Assembly: GCA_000310025.1 (NCBI GenBank)
Contig: FN649729.1
Coordinates: 3,563,473 to 3,627,472 of the forward strand
DNA length: 64,000 nt
DNA from: Ectocarpus siliculosus
Lineage: Eukaryota > Sar > Phaeophyceae > Ectocarpales > Ectocarpaceae
Reading direction: 5' to 3'
Shown: positions 12,078 through 24,028 of the stretch, piece by piece
How the letters are laid out: the number at the start of each line of letters is the position of its first letter
Numbering within the stretch: the stretch's first letter is position 1
Translations under genes and position numbers: made by a program
The notes under the pieces: model-generated
The model's database searches: none
What the model saw: only the letters and a program-made list of their open reading frames with translations
Told to the model about the DNA's origin: nothing

Positions 12078-14423
12078 TCAGTTCATGTCGGCAAGGAAGT
12101 CCTCGAGCTCCTCGCCATCCAGCTCGATGCTGTCGCCCCGGGGGAGGGTCTCTGCGACCACGAGGCAACCCTCCGTGTCGGACGATTCTCCGGCAGCGCC
12201 CTCTGCAGAGAAATTTTCAAGACCGAGAGGAAAGTCGGACGGGACCATTTTGACGGGGCAGGAATACTTGTGGTATGTGAGGCATCGCACGCAGTGTTGA
12301 CGAACCTGTACATATCTTAAGCGAGGTATGGCGAGTGGAGGAAATCGTGCATTAACTCTGCGTGTTTTGTGCTCCACCTATTTTCCGTATCGATATTGGC
12401 CTAACTTAGCAAGTGGAAGGGACAGACGCCCACAACGCGCGCTATCAAACATTGACGTCGATGGGAATGTTGTTGAGAGCTGTGAGCAACTAACGTTTTG
12501 TTGCACCTGAGGTGACGGCGTACGGGCACAGGAACTTGACGATCTTGGGGTTGTCGTAATCCCAGTGGGAGAGCGTCCGGAGGGCGTGCCCGTGGCGGCG
12601 GGGTCCCGTGAGATAATGGAACAGCTGGCGCCACATGCTGGCAAGGTAAAACACAGTACACGGGTCGTCGGATAGGGCGACAGACGAGATGCTGTCGAGC
12701 AACGTCTGAAAGCCACAAAGGAGTGTGATCACGAAGATATGGACAATGCCCTGGGCTTGGTCAAGCTAGAAATAAGGTTGGCCTAAAGTATCGGTGCGTT
12801 TACTACATGTACGCACGGGAGCAGGCAGCTAATTCTTTATGGTGGGAGGACTAAAACAAGACAAACCAGCCAGAGTATTTATTCTTTCATCGCAACACAA
12901 CATCAGCAAAAATGTTCATCTCTCCTGGAAGGCTCGCGCTCGACGGTCAGGGAATCCCCCGTTGATCAGCCTCGACCAAGACCGCATCTGCCTGGTGGCC
13001 CTGCACGCCGCCGACTCGTGCGTGCCGATCTCGGGCACACGCAGAAAATCCATATCGCGGACCGCGTGGAGGAGCATTGGTGTCGCAAACTACATGCAAA
13101 TAGGGTCAGCACACAAGTGGGTCAGCAAGTGAGCCATCTACGTAGAAGTACATTTACCCACAGATCCGCGTAGGGCCTTGTTCGACGCGTCCTTGTCCGA
13201 CGGAACGGGAGGCTGCCCTTGCATCATGGGCACCTGGGTGTCGGGGGGTGCAAGTACGCGAACACGGACGGTGGGAGAGGTGGCAAGAGACACCCGCGCG
13301 ATACGGCCGTCAAGTTCAGCGCTGCAAGTCTGCAAGTGAACCCTGTGGGTTACAGGTGCTTCTGTTATGTTGGTGCCGTCGCTAAATTATGGTTGAACGG
13401 TGCGGATCTAAGCATGTGAAAAACACACTCGGCAAGATCCAAGGTGTTGGTAAACCGGTTTTGGCTACTATAAGAGGGGTGAAGCTGTAAACCAAGCCAT
13501 ATGGAAACATACCTAAACATCCTGTTGGAATAAAACACTGAGACAACGGTAGAAGAACGATAAAAAAAAAAAATGCCACGGGGCGAATAGTACCCGCGGT
13601 GTTGTCTGTTCTCTGCTGTGATGCACCTGCCATAGCACCCTAGAAGCAACACCAACAGCAAACCACCTACTATTATACGACCAATCGGCAACCGCACACA
13701 CGAAAATTCTCCCATAATGGAATGCCTGGGTTTGTGTGTGAATGCCCCTATCGGTAGGACAATTTTGACGTCAATGAAGAACATCCCGTTGGGGCTCGCA
13801 CAAGAAACAGGGGTGGGGGGGGTACGAAAAAAACTATGGTCATCCGGGCCTACTACAATGTATTTTTGGTACCCCGGCGGTATTTTTCTTTTCTTTTTGG
13901 GGGAGGGGGGGGGTTGCACGGAGGGGGGCTACCACAAAGGATACTACGGTATCGTACAAAACAACGATCACTTACCAACTGCGGATTGACCAGCAGACCT
14001 GACCTAGCCACCACGTTCACATGAGCGACCAGGAGGCAGTCGTAAAGCTCATCCCCGGTCATTCCAGAGTTGATCTGCTTACGGTGAAGTGCCGGAGGCG
14101 CCGGTGGAGGCAGCGCGGTGCACGACCGAGGCAGCTCCGCCGCGTGAAAAGGCACCGGAACGACCGTCCGCCTGGGTCGAAAAGGTGCTGGCGGGATCGC
14201 GGCGGCTGGAGCACTGCCCTGCATGCCCGCCGCGCCTGGAAGGCAGGCGGACCGAGCGGGCGTCGTTGCCGCGCATCGCCGCCGGGAGCGGCCGCGGCGC
14301 GAGAAGGTCCACGCTGCCTGTGTCAGACCCCTCACCGCCGTTGTCGTCGATGTCGAACCGGTTGGAGTCGACGGTCAGCTCTTCGTCCCTCGAGTCGTTG
14401 CCGGGGTCGCTCTCCGGGTCGTA
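12078..14423 (-). CDS. Unidentified multi-exon gene (partial model)
   Basis: Supported exons, high to low: a coding block ending at 13976 (frame includes MTGDELYDCLLVAHVNVV; donor GTAAGTGATC), then 13329-13158 (in phase; TCSAELDGRIARVSLATS), possibly about 13100-12930, then 12705-12507 (HWDYDNPKIVKFLCPYAV) and the terminal exon 12305-12078, which ends in the acidic tail DGEELEDFLADMN. The 5' end near 14423 is uncertain: the reading frame changes inside the GC-rich stretch 14040-14420, where YDPESDPGNDSRDEELTVDS follows a possible acceptor. The junction between 12507 and 12305 does not keep phase, so an exon or boundary is missing. I recognise no family. The composition, with acidic low-complexity ends, suggests a nuclear or cytosolic protein, but that is only inference. 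Confidence 0.5.
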
Positions 14424-17400
14424 CTATGAACCGAACTCTTGCATGGGTTGGACGGCATCTTCCGAGTCCTGCATCCACGGGGCGACAGAGGTCGGGAACG
14501 GCGGAGGGTGCAAAAATGCATGAGTTGGTCGGATAGAGTGTGGTATGCTGTGGGCGAAAACTTTGCCGGCGCTATGTATTTGAACAAATGAACCATCTCG
14601 GGCCAACCATGACGATCTACACCCAGTATGTGAGATACGGCCCACCCCAAATTTGAAACTCTTGCACAAACAAAGAAGTCATCAAGCAGGAAAATGCGCA
14701 TTTTTTTGTCCGAGATTTTTCGTTGCTGTAGGAAACGGCCTTATAGGCAGAGGGAGAAAGCAATGGACTCGCATACATCTGTGCAAGATATGAACTTGTT
14801 GGGTGACCATCGAATCGGAGATACAACCGGGGGCCAACATCGACCATGTCCTCTTGCGAACCCCGTGGGAATCAACAAACCAAACTCTTGAGTGGAAGCC
14901 CTGTGTCCTTGTAAAATGCACGGTTTATATATTGCAATTCCTATGTGGACGCCGCGGAATACTGTATCCAATACCATTCGACTGCCGGTGGCGAAAAGAA
15001 AAGAGGGCACATGGCCGTATCGATCGGATTGGATGCTAGTATGCATACTTCGCATTTATTGTCCATTGCGGGAACACAGAATATGTGGATGTGTGTCGAG
15101 GTTGCTGTTCTCCCCCCGGGTTATATCATTACCCGGGGTATTCAATGGCAGGAAAAATACGACCCCCCCCCTGTTTGTACGTACTCCGGGCGCGCAATTC
15201 AGATGCAAAGTTCATCCCCTCCCCGCGGTGCGGCACCGTTGATTTCCGATTTGCAAAGAATTAAGTGCATGTTGCCGGATTCTCCGGCAGAAGGGACGCC
15301 AATGTCGTACCTTTGAATGTTCTAACTCTTTCACTCGCGCTCGGAACAACCCCACGGAGCACCGACGCGGATTCTATCCACCTTACATGTGGGTGTGCAT
15401 GCATTCTTGTGCGTGGAGTGCAAGTATTACCTGTCACCGCTGTTCAGGCGTTACAGGACGTACTTGAGTGGCACAACACATGCCATCCTCTGCTTATACG
15501 GAGTACCTGGCATAGGTTGCATAAGATACCACACGCTCTTCGTCACTTGTAAAACCTACAAGGGGTTTCGGCGGCTTGCGCCGCCTCGCTTAAGGAAGCG
15601 ATTCCAACATGCATCTACTTCGTTTTTCCCGTAAAATACACGATCGATGAAACGTGGGCATGGGGGTAGATGGTTGTGTGTGGCATGCTTTTCCCGACGT
15701 TCGTGTTCAAAGTTTATGTGTTTTGAACGATGTTGACCGGCTCTTTTATGTCGCAGCTTTTCACCGAATATGTACCCGAGATGAGTTTCCCACGTAATCT
15801 AGCCAAGACGAAATCAAAAGGGAACATCTACCCGAACGACAATCTTGACCGAAGGGCTATGCCAACGACTCCTCCGAAACACCAGCAGCGACTTTACCCG
15901 CATGAGCAAATGCGTAATCGTTCGAACTACAAGACAGGAAGAAGATTGTCATGAGCGACGAAACGACAGGAGGCGATACAACGCGACAGCGGTGTCTATA
16001 CCCGCCAACAACACACACACACGATAAACGCAATCGCGATCCCGACACCATTGACACAGACTTCCAACATACCGTCTGTGACACACGATACCACACCCCC
16101 CGGGTCGATGTGTAAAGCTCAATTGATCCACAGCAGCAAGAATGGCAGCGCCGTAAACGGTAGCGTTCAAGCCATCTCATCGAGTGCTTTCCGAAAATGT
16201 ATCGTTTCCTTCGTGTGCACTCTTTGTGGAGTAATCGAGCTTTGAAAATCGGTCCAGGGGGCGTCGTATATTACCACGTACGGTACGATGTTAACGAAGC
16301 CTGGGTAAGTTGGGATGTGGGAGAACGTTGAAGGAGTGAGGAACATGCGCGACCGAACGAGTGCGGGTGTCGAGAAAAAGCGTCACCCATGGTTGTCATA
16401 TCTTGCGATTGCACAGACGGGCGACGACCTGACGACTCAAGATCGAAACACAAAAACCCGCTTCTACGTATAGTAAGTGGCAGAGAGAGGGAGAGAGAGA
16501 GGAGAGAGAGAGGAGAGAGAAAGACCGGGTACATGCAGACAATTAAGGAATAATAAAAATACACACAGAAATACTACCCATTCGAGATATACCCACAGCA
16601 GTCGAACGGGATGTGGTGGAGTCTTTTCAGTGAGTGGAGGAAAACCGGCTGGGTACTGGACTTATTTCGAGTCTTTTTAAGTCTATACACTGATGATTCA
16701 TACCCGTGATGCAACAATCGAATTCTGTGTGTGCGTACACTTGGATGACTGCAGCACGGTCGATGGTAGATTGCGGAGAGCATGGATGCGAGCAGCTGCC
16801 TTGGGCACGGGGATGTGGCTACTGATCAATGCTTGAAAACAATGAATGAATGCAACGCTGACGGGGTGCAGAGCCCGGATGCACTGGGTGGGTGCAGAGG
16901 GGCCCAAGACAGCGACAACGGCCACAGCGGTCGATTGTACTTAAGTGAGAAGGGAGAACAACGAACGACAGGGCGGACCTAGAAAAAAAAAAACCGCGAA
17001 AAAAAAGGCAAAATGGGTGCATGCATGCGCATGCGCCCATGCGCCCATACATTCCAAACGATGCAGGATATATTCGGGGACAACACGTGAGACTCACCAA
17101 GGATGGCGCTCGCCTCTTCTTCCGGACGATGGTCTTGCGACCCTTCTCCTTCGGCGTCGTGTAGGACTTGGACGGGATTTGGTGGCCTTGGCGACCGTGC
17201 GCCCACGGGTTTGGTGATGATGGGCTTCATTCGCGTTGACCTCGGAATGGACACCCCTCGCCGCAGAACGACCTTGGACGCAGCGGGCGGAGGACATCGT
17301 GACGAATAGAGAAGATGGAGAGGCGGGGAGTGAGAAAACGGAGTCCAAAGGGAGGACGAGAGGGGGATGAGAAGAAATGAGCTCGGGCAAAAGCGTGCGC

Positions 17401-17522
17401 GCGCTTCTACATGAGAGCAGCAAGTTGTGAGGCCACTTCCTCGGACCAATAAACCCACACGAACACCACTCAAACTGTTCGCAGACACCATGTAAACGGC
17501 TATACTATCGGGCAGTTGTCAC
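14424..17522. other. Mostly non-coding; no firm gene
   Basis: It contains a GA-rich run at about 16480-16530, one copy of dispersed repeat R2 (16227) and a small hairpin CCCGGGT/ACCCGGG near 15117. At 17100-17300 the minus strand has an open stretch ending in a good donor (TTG|GTGAGT, about 17102). It may be a further exon of the gene at 17523-17866, but I cannot place its frame. Confidence 0.35.
16227..16290 (+). repeat. Dispersed repeat R2, copy 1
   Basis: The signature GGAGTAATCGAGCTTTGAAA, then ATCGGTCCAGGGGGCGT, matches segments at about 21878 and 50192, all in the same orientation. Confidence 0.65.
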
Positions 17523-17866
17523 CTTAGCGCCAGATAACCGCCGGGTCGAACGTCCTCCACAACGTTAGCCAGGGCGCGTGCTGCAGGCTGGCTCTGACAG
17601 CGGGCTTTCTCGTTCTTCTCATCACAGAAAAAAAAAATGTTTTTTTTTTTTCTCATAATTTTTTTTTTACTGATTGGTGATGATCTCCGATTGTACATGT
17701 GCTGTACCAGGTGTCGCGTCGGACAGCAAAGGTACATATCACGTTCGTACGATGACGAGCCAAGATCACAGTGGGCATCTTGGCGATTTCCTGAGCCAGA
17801 TTGTGGATACATTTGTCGGTGTGGTACTCGTTGGTGTCGAGAACGGGATAAGAGTCGTTTCTCCGG
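17523..17866 (-). CDS. Two exons of an unidentified gene
   Basis: Exons 17866-17743 and 17593-17523 join in phase. The first follows a GCGCAG acceptor and encodes a stretch including LDTNEYHTDKCIHNLAQEIA. The second follows GTCAG, encodes SQPAARALANVVEDVRPGGY and ends at CTAAG|GTGAC. The intron between them is about 150 bp and includes T-rich runs. Neither the start nor the end of the gene was found, and I recognise no family. Codon choice in this frame is regular, while the opposite strand is also open over part of it, so confidence is moderate. Confidence 0.45.
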
Positions 17867-19024
17867 CTGCGCTACCCCTACGGATCCACTCGGAGACGCT
17901 TTGAGGAGCAGCCGCTTTGTCAGGCTCTGCTATCCATCCTGGCGGTAGGGGGGCGGCAGGCGAGGCCGCAGATCATGGAGTTCCGCAGGACTAGGGTAGT
18001 GGAGTCGTCGAGCTGGCGACCCGAACGGCTTCGTCAATTCGAACGCCTCCAGGTAAATATTTCATGTGAACAGCAGTGTACAGACAGACATCATCGCTGC
18101 AGTCCGAGAAGCAGTGCCGTATTTTGCATAAGATACCGCACCCCCTTGGACCGATTTTTAATGCCCGATAACAATCCATGACAAAAACAGCAGTGTGTAG
18201 GCATATAGCCCCGGCCTCAAGTGATGGAACTTTTTCCTTTTTCCCAGGGAGTCCGTCTATCTGTCTGTGTGGCATATGATGCGAGTTTTGGTCGGCGTGA
18301 CGAGAGGAATCTGTTTGAGGTTGGATAAAACAACCGCAGTACGAAAATGTTAACATCGAAACAAACATTGTGGGCAAGATAAAAGACAGCAGGTCACCTG
18401 GGTCCCAACCACTGACGACGTTACCCACCCGACGTTCGCACAGATGATAACCGCACTTTAGTTTTGTTGGAAACGGTTTGGGGGTAATGAGTGGGAACCC
18501 GGACGATTTGAGTGGGAACGGTAATTCCAATTGACAGCGGGAAGATATCTGCGGATAAATTTCGGACGACCGCCAGCTGTGGTGTGTTCAACGACATATG
18601 AACGGGAATGGTACGTGCGCGTGCTGCAGTCTGAGAGAGGGAGACTACACCTAGACTAGACTAGTCTGACTGGTGGAAAACGTGCGGCTAGCCTGTAGCC
18701 ACGGGCTTGATTGAACGAACGAAGCGATGTATAAGATATAGCGAACACCTCTCACATGTATATGGTATTGTCTTCGTTACATGTAGCATGTGCAACGGAA
18801 TATGTATGTCTTGTGTATCATCTCTCGCGCGAGGCCAGAACCGAGATCATAGAGGTGATTTGGCTGCAGTCTGGTAGCCTGCGACCCTCAAGCTCTCGCA
18901 AACATGGTCTCGGTATTTCATTTCCAATGCGTGGACTAAGGTTCGGAAAACACAAAGAGAGAGGAAGCGTTGAACTGGTTGAACTCAAACCGAAACACAA
19001 TGGTTGACGACAGCCGCGGAAAAG

Positions 19025-19119
<95 letters not shown>

Positions 19120-19964
19120 CAAGGGCGGCGCACAATACGGAACGGGTGGGGTGATCGAAAGCAAGGGCAACATGATGGATCTCTTCTTACGGAAACGCGT
19201 GGATATCTGCGGCATGTTTGCTTTTGATCATATACGCCACAGAGACTTGATGAGACGTGTCATGTCGGACCGCATCAGACCGTGCGAGCGACAGACATCC
19301 CCAGCGCGCGACTGAGAAACACGGCGCGACTGAGCGATTCATGGGCAAGGCAGTCGGCAGTTGCCTTTCTTGCACTTCAGTGCGTTGGTAGGAATTTGAT
19401 TCCTTTCCTGTCCCCATTTTCTAGCAAGACGAGGAAGAGTTTGAGTACGGATGAGGGGAAAACGACAGTCAGTGAAGAACTGCTGTTGTAGGGGTAGTAA
19501 AGAATCAACCGGTATGTGTACCTGCGGTCTACAGCAGTAGTCGGGAGGGAGACTAATACTTTATCCGTGTGCGTGTTTGCTTCGCTGGCTGCCCTTTTGA
19601 TACTGGTTCTTATCGGGACGCGTCTGTCAATAGTTTAGCCGCTTCCATGGGCGTAGGGCTTGAGAGAGGGCTCCATGGCTCCATCATCATCTGTCCTCTT
19701 TCCTCACAGCCTGCAACTTGATCTTCCTTCCAAGAGATTTATTCTATCGAACTATCCTCGTTCCTGATGGCGACGGCAAGTAGTAGTAGAGCCAGAAGTA
19801 GCAAGTTGAAAACCCGTGGGGGTAAAACCGAACGAGATACTGCAGTTCTGCCTGTGGTTGGTGCTATGTATCGTTTTTCCCGCGGGATAATTCTTCACAT
19901 AGCAGAGTGGGATTACCTGGGATAGACAATTATATATACAACACCCCCTCAACAACAACAATCT
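17867..19964. other. No gene seen
   Basis: No supported exon. An open stretch at 17975 on the plus strand (MEFRRTRVVESSSWRPERLR, then QFERLQ before GTAAAT) is a possible first exon but has no partner. The GA microsatellite at 19031 lies here. Confidence 0.35.
19029..19110 (+). repeat. (GA)n microsatellite, about 80 bp
   Basis: Uninterrupted alternation of G and A from about 19031 to 19108. Apparent proteins of repeated RE or SL residues are translation artefacts. Confidence 0.95.
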
Positions 19965-20034
19965 GTGTGGGACTGTGCTCTGGGAAGATACTTTTACGTA
20001 GACCCTCACAAAGTTGCTTCATCTCCGCCCACAC

Positions 20035-21183
20035 CCTCCCCGTATATAGGTGTCCCGGACGCGAGTTCCGGGGAATTCGCGCACCAGCAGAACAAGTCTG
20101 GCGCCAAGTCGGACTGTGGACGTAACCCTCCGGTGCACTATGCTGTGCGCGCCAACACCAATGCCGCCATACTGGCACTCGCCAACGGCCTGCAGTACGA
20201 AGTGACGAAGTACAACCACAGCACCAGGACGCACGAGGTTGTCTGGGTCAGCCCCGGTCCTGGTTGCGTTCGGATGTTGCAATGGCTCGGCCCTAGCCTT
20301 GGCCACGATCGCGTGCCTACAGACATCAAAGCAAAGAGGCAGCCAGTCGCCAGGCGAGCTAAAGGGATAGTTCCCGGGCTCGGCAGTATGGGCGGCGACT
20401 CTGTTCGAAGACGGGGACGTGTGCAACGTCGCTGGGACCTGGACGGATCGTGTGGCGTCAGGGCATCTCCGACCCGACGAAGAAACTTTGTCTAGGGCTT
20501 ACGAGACGTACTACGGATGCGGGAGGGGAGAGACGTGCGAGAACTTACGATGTCCCTCGTGCTGGGACGATGGTCATGCCTCAGCGCTCGAAGTCAACCA
20601 GATCGCGTGTTCCACATATATACGCGTCCCCCTCGTGGCGAGTTGCGGACAGGGTCGCTTGAAGGGCGGCGATGCCAAAACCGCGGACAGACCAGGGCCG
20701 CGCGATGACTGGGCCTTGGGGGACGGAGGTGGTGATAATGTTGAGGTATACAACGGGCCACCGCCACCACCTGACGTTGGAACTGTTGCAACGGACTAAT
20801 TGACATTGGTCAAGATCCTCTACATCTTCCTGCACGAGGGGAACCCTCGTTCCCTGAGCGGGGAGCCGCCTCCGCTTACCTGGTGGGTGCTCGGGTACGA
20901 GTATGTGGGGGTTGGTGAAGGAAACGAACGTGTGCCCGATTCAATCACGGGGCACCCAACCTTGCTCCTGCGTGGTCGGGGGCGTCCGTTGGTCTTCCCC
21001 TTGGACGCCATCCGACGCCAAGTGCACATCTATCACCAATGCCCTAGGAGAGGAGATGTCGATCCGGGACAGGCTTTTGTTTGCGAACAAACCCAAGGGG
21101 AGGGTCGCACCACGCGCACTTGGCACCACAGATTCAGGCTGGCCATCCGGGCTCTCACAACGGCTACGATAGGTACCTTTTAA
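20035..21183 (+). CDS. Unidentified gene, cysteine- and tryptophan-containing (possible mobile-element origin)
   Basis: Three open stretches show consistent coding codon bias on the plus strand. About 20035-20250 includes VRANTNAAILALANGLQYEV. 20370-20755 includes FEDGDVCNVAGTWTDRV, ETCENLRCPSCWDDG and then NQIACSTY. 20815-21183 includes PLVFPLDAIRRQVHIYHQCP and GQAFVCEQTQGEG, then TWHHRF, and ends in TAA. The last two share one frame, separated only by a TAA at 20797. A short intron from GAG|GTATAC (about 20747) to TCAAG (about 20814), with a CTAAT branch-like site, would remove it; otherwise this is a pseudogene. The first stretch is in another frame and needs an intron near 20250-20390. 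The clustered cysteines suggest zinc binding. I recognise no family. Confidence 0.45.
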
Positions 21184-23022
21184 ACGAGGTTCACCACAGC
21201 GTCAACCAGGACACTTTCGTTTGAGGTGGGAATGGATCTGTATGCTTCTCAACATTCGGATGTTGGGCCGGGACGCGGCCAAATAAGGACCTCATTGTAC
21301 GAGCCACGCATTAATTTTTCGTCTACGTAGAAATTGTACGGGCCCTGAATTCACTATATACTTGTACGAGTACACGTCGCCGCCGCAGAGCTTGTAGATG
21401 TTGTTTTGTCGTCTTCCTTTTTGACAACGACTCGTTTCGTCCTGTGTGCATTGACGTCACAGGATCGACGGTTCTGATGGACCCGACGTGGCGGAGACAA
21501 ACCCCGAGGGAGACAAACCAGGGTAAATAGTGCCCTTGGCCTCATGCTCATCATCGACAAAGTAGCACCACATGTTTGGTTGTATGTTGTATATTCGCGC
21601 GTTGTACGGACCGTTGTTTTAGTTTGCGCCAAGTGTCGTTCATCGATGCTTTTTTGCGTATCCTTGCGTGCTGCACACTTTGTATTTAGCAGATTAAACC
21701 GCGGTAACCGTGTGACATCTGAACTACTATACCTCTTGTTGGGGAATTTCATTGGTGTCCGTGTTGGTGTCTGTTCAAAATGTTTTCATTTTTTTTGGGT
21801 GGATATTGCATAAATGGAACGACACCTTCTTCAACGCCGCCGTTTTCGGCGCTGCCACTAATTCTGTTTTGCGGAGAAAAATCGAGCTCTGAAAAGCGGT
21901 TCAGGGGACGTGGTATCTTGTGTCACCTCCGGTACGTGCTGCGGATCTTTTTCTTTTTTTTTCCGTACTCGTAGACGGCCTCTGGAAATCAAAACACATC
22001 GTACTCCGGAGTATGTATGCATATTCTGATACCATATTTAGTATAATACGAACACATATCGTCGGGTGAGGACTCTTTAATGGTGGTGCCTCTTTTGGCA
22101 CTCTAAATACATGCCAGGTGGCACAGGGTATAGGCAATGCACCCCTGACCAGGGTGGTCTCTCCACAAGGTCTCCGGTACGGCGACCTTGTAGAACAAGA
22201 GTCCTGGCAGGGTCTCGACAGGGTCTGTACAGGGTGTGTACAGGGTGTTGGTCCCGCAGGGTACGCAAAAGGCGGAGCAAAGTGGCTACCAGTGTTTTGC
22301 TTTTTTTTTCCTTCCCCTGGCATGCTGGATTCTTGAAGCTGAAGTTGTTATTCTCCAACGAACGAACCATTGTTGTTGTTGTTGTTGTTGTTTTTCTTCA
22401 CATTAAACTCGTGTCAGTTGCTAATCCCAAAATCTAGCAAAGACTCGGCCCGTGGTCACAAAAATGCTAAAGCCATCAGAAGATCTAAAGAACACGCACA
22501 CTATTATTAGCAAGAAAAGGGTACACAAGCCCAAGGAGGTACACCTACAATCCCTGCAGCACGTTTGCGTGCTCACAACTGAACTACACGCCCACACACT
22601 ACAATTCGACTACAGCAGGCGGCATCACCCCCCTTGTCCCGCACTTCACCAAAATGAATGTTTGTCGACTACAGCGTACTGCTGTCTGCTGTCTGAAGGG
22701 GCTGTCTGCACAAATAACATGGTGTATGGTGCACAACAAGCTCGGGGCATGCAGCTGCTGTCTGAAGTGCTGTCAGAATGGGTCCGTGGACATACAGTGA
22801 AGAAGAACAACCAACCAAAGCCATCATCATTGCACTTGACAATCGCCCGAATCTATCCAGATCATCTGTGTTAGACACAGCAGTGTAAACATCGACACTG
22901 ACTACGAATCGTTCCACATTGAAGGGGTCTTCCACGATGCAGGTACACAATTAAGGCACCCGGGTTATCCGCGCCATCTCTGCCGCGTCTCTCTACAAAA
23001 CCAGTGACGTCATCACACATAC
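21184..23022. other. No gene seen; repeat R2 copy and CAGGGT-rich patch
   Basis: At 22150-22260 the motif CAGGGT recurs many times, with an inverted pair ACAAGGTC/GACCTTGT near 22170. A (TTG)n run lies near 22371. Open frames here are short and not supported. Confidence 0.35.
21878..21942 (+). repeat. Dispersed repeat R2, copy 2
   Basis: AATCGAGCTCTGAAAAGCGG and TTCAGGGGACGTGGTATCTT, then a CACCTCCGGTACG block, match the copies near 16227 and 50192. Confidence 0.65.
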
Positions 23023-23549
23023 CTAACACCTATATTCAGGAAAAAAACGGAAAATAATTGTCAACACAAGAGATGTTTGTCCGTGCGACACGGTTCGATG
23101 CCGTCCGCATGCTCCGGTGTCGCTGTGGCCAGTCCTAGCACGACCAAACTCGACCCGCTCCGCTTCGTACACGCTCTCGTTGCTGTCCTTCCCAGTCGGT
23201 TCCTCGCTTTCTCCCTCGTTGCACTTAGGGTTCTTGGTCTGAAAATTCTCGCGCCGAAGGGTCAACCAGCCCAGCCAGTCAGCTCGTCACCAGCTGTCCT
23301 CTCCTCATTTGATGGAAAAACCAGGTTATTTACTGAGACAGTACAACTCCCTCTAGCAAACATAGGGCCGGGTACATAGTGCCCGTCCACCTTTCTGATG
23401 GCGTCTGCCTCCGCGCACAAAGATGAGATGGGCATTGCTGCCTGCACCGACGGCCTCGAGGCCCGCGCATCTGCACCTTTGTACCTGACGCACCAGTGCC
23501 GACCCAACTCCACCACTACGCACGCCTCGCGGCGGGTGCGCCGTAGCAA
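23023..23549 (-). CDS. Two 3'-terminal exons of an unidentified gene
   Basis: The last exon, 23238-23023, follows a strong TTTTCAG acceptor, is 72 codons long and ends in TAG. It includes KNPKCNEGESEEPTGKDSNE and ARTGHSDTGACGRH. An upstream open block (to about 23549) includes GRHWCVRYKGADARASRPSV and EADAIRKVDGHY. Donors at AAG|GTGGAC or TCA|GTAAAT would both join in phase. The 5' end is unknown. The sequence is hydrophilic and no family is recognised. The opposite strand is also open, but the minus frame has the better codon regularity and splice sites. Confidence 0.4.
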
Positions 23550-23817
23550 GAAGGTATCGGTCCCTTGAGGGTGAGTCTAGCCCTGCTCGCTAGAAAGACC
23601 CCCCCCCTCGCTTTGGGTCATGCCTAAGCAAAACCTTGCCGAGGCAGCGAGGTGTTCTTCACTCAAGTCCGCCCAAAGCCCGAACACGAGTTAACCAAAC
23701 ACAAGGCATCCCTCCCGAGTGAGGGAAAGAGAGCACCGGGCCAAGGGGTGATGCAAGAACATCCAACAAGCATACAGAGGAAACATCACATAGATAATTT
23801 CGTATATACTGCTGCAG

Positions 23818-24028
23818 TACAGATGGCGCCCGCACTTAAGAACCTACCTGTTAAGAACATGAGGCTCAAAAAATCCAAAACTCATCATGAACATGAGCGT
23901 ATTTTAGTGGTCCCCGTTAAGAACCTCACACTAAAACCTATATAATGGCCATTCGCAGCCTCAACAGGCAACTAAGAACCCCAGCCTCACGCAAATTAAG
24001 ATGTTCTTAAGTGCGGGCGCCATCTGTA
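23818..24028. mobile_element. MITE with perfect 26-bp terminal inverted repeats
   Basis: TACAGATGGCGCCCGCACTT (continuing AAGAAC) at 23818-23843 is repeated exactly in inverted orientation at 24003-24028. Both ends carry TA, which fits a TA target duplication as in Tc1/mariner-type elements. The roughly 160-bp interior has no open frame, only internal repeats of GTTAAGAAC and TTAAGAAC-like words. It is a non-autonomous element that must be mobilised by an enzyme encoded elsewhere. Confidence 0.9.

Noticed and set aside
18818-19315. Long open frames of repeated S-L or R-E residues
   Set aside because: They are translations of the (GA)n microsatellite, open in several frames on both strands.
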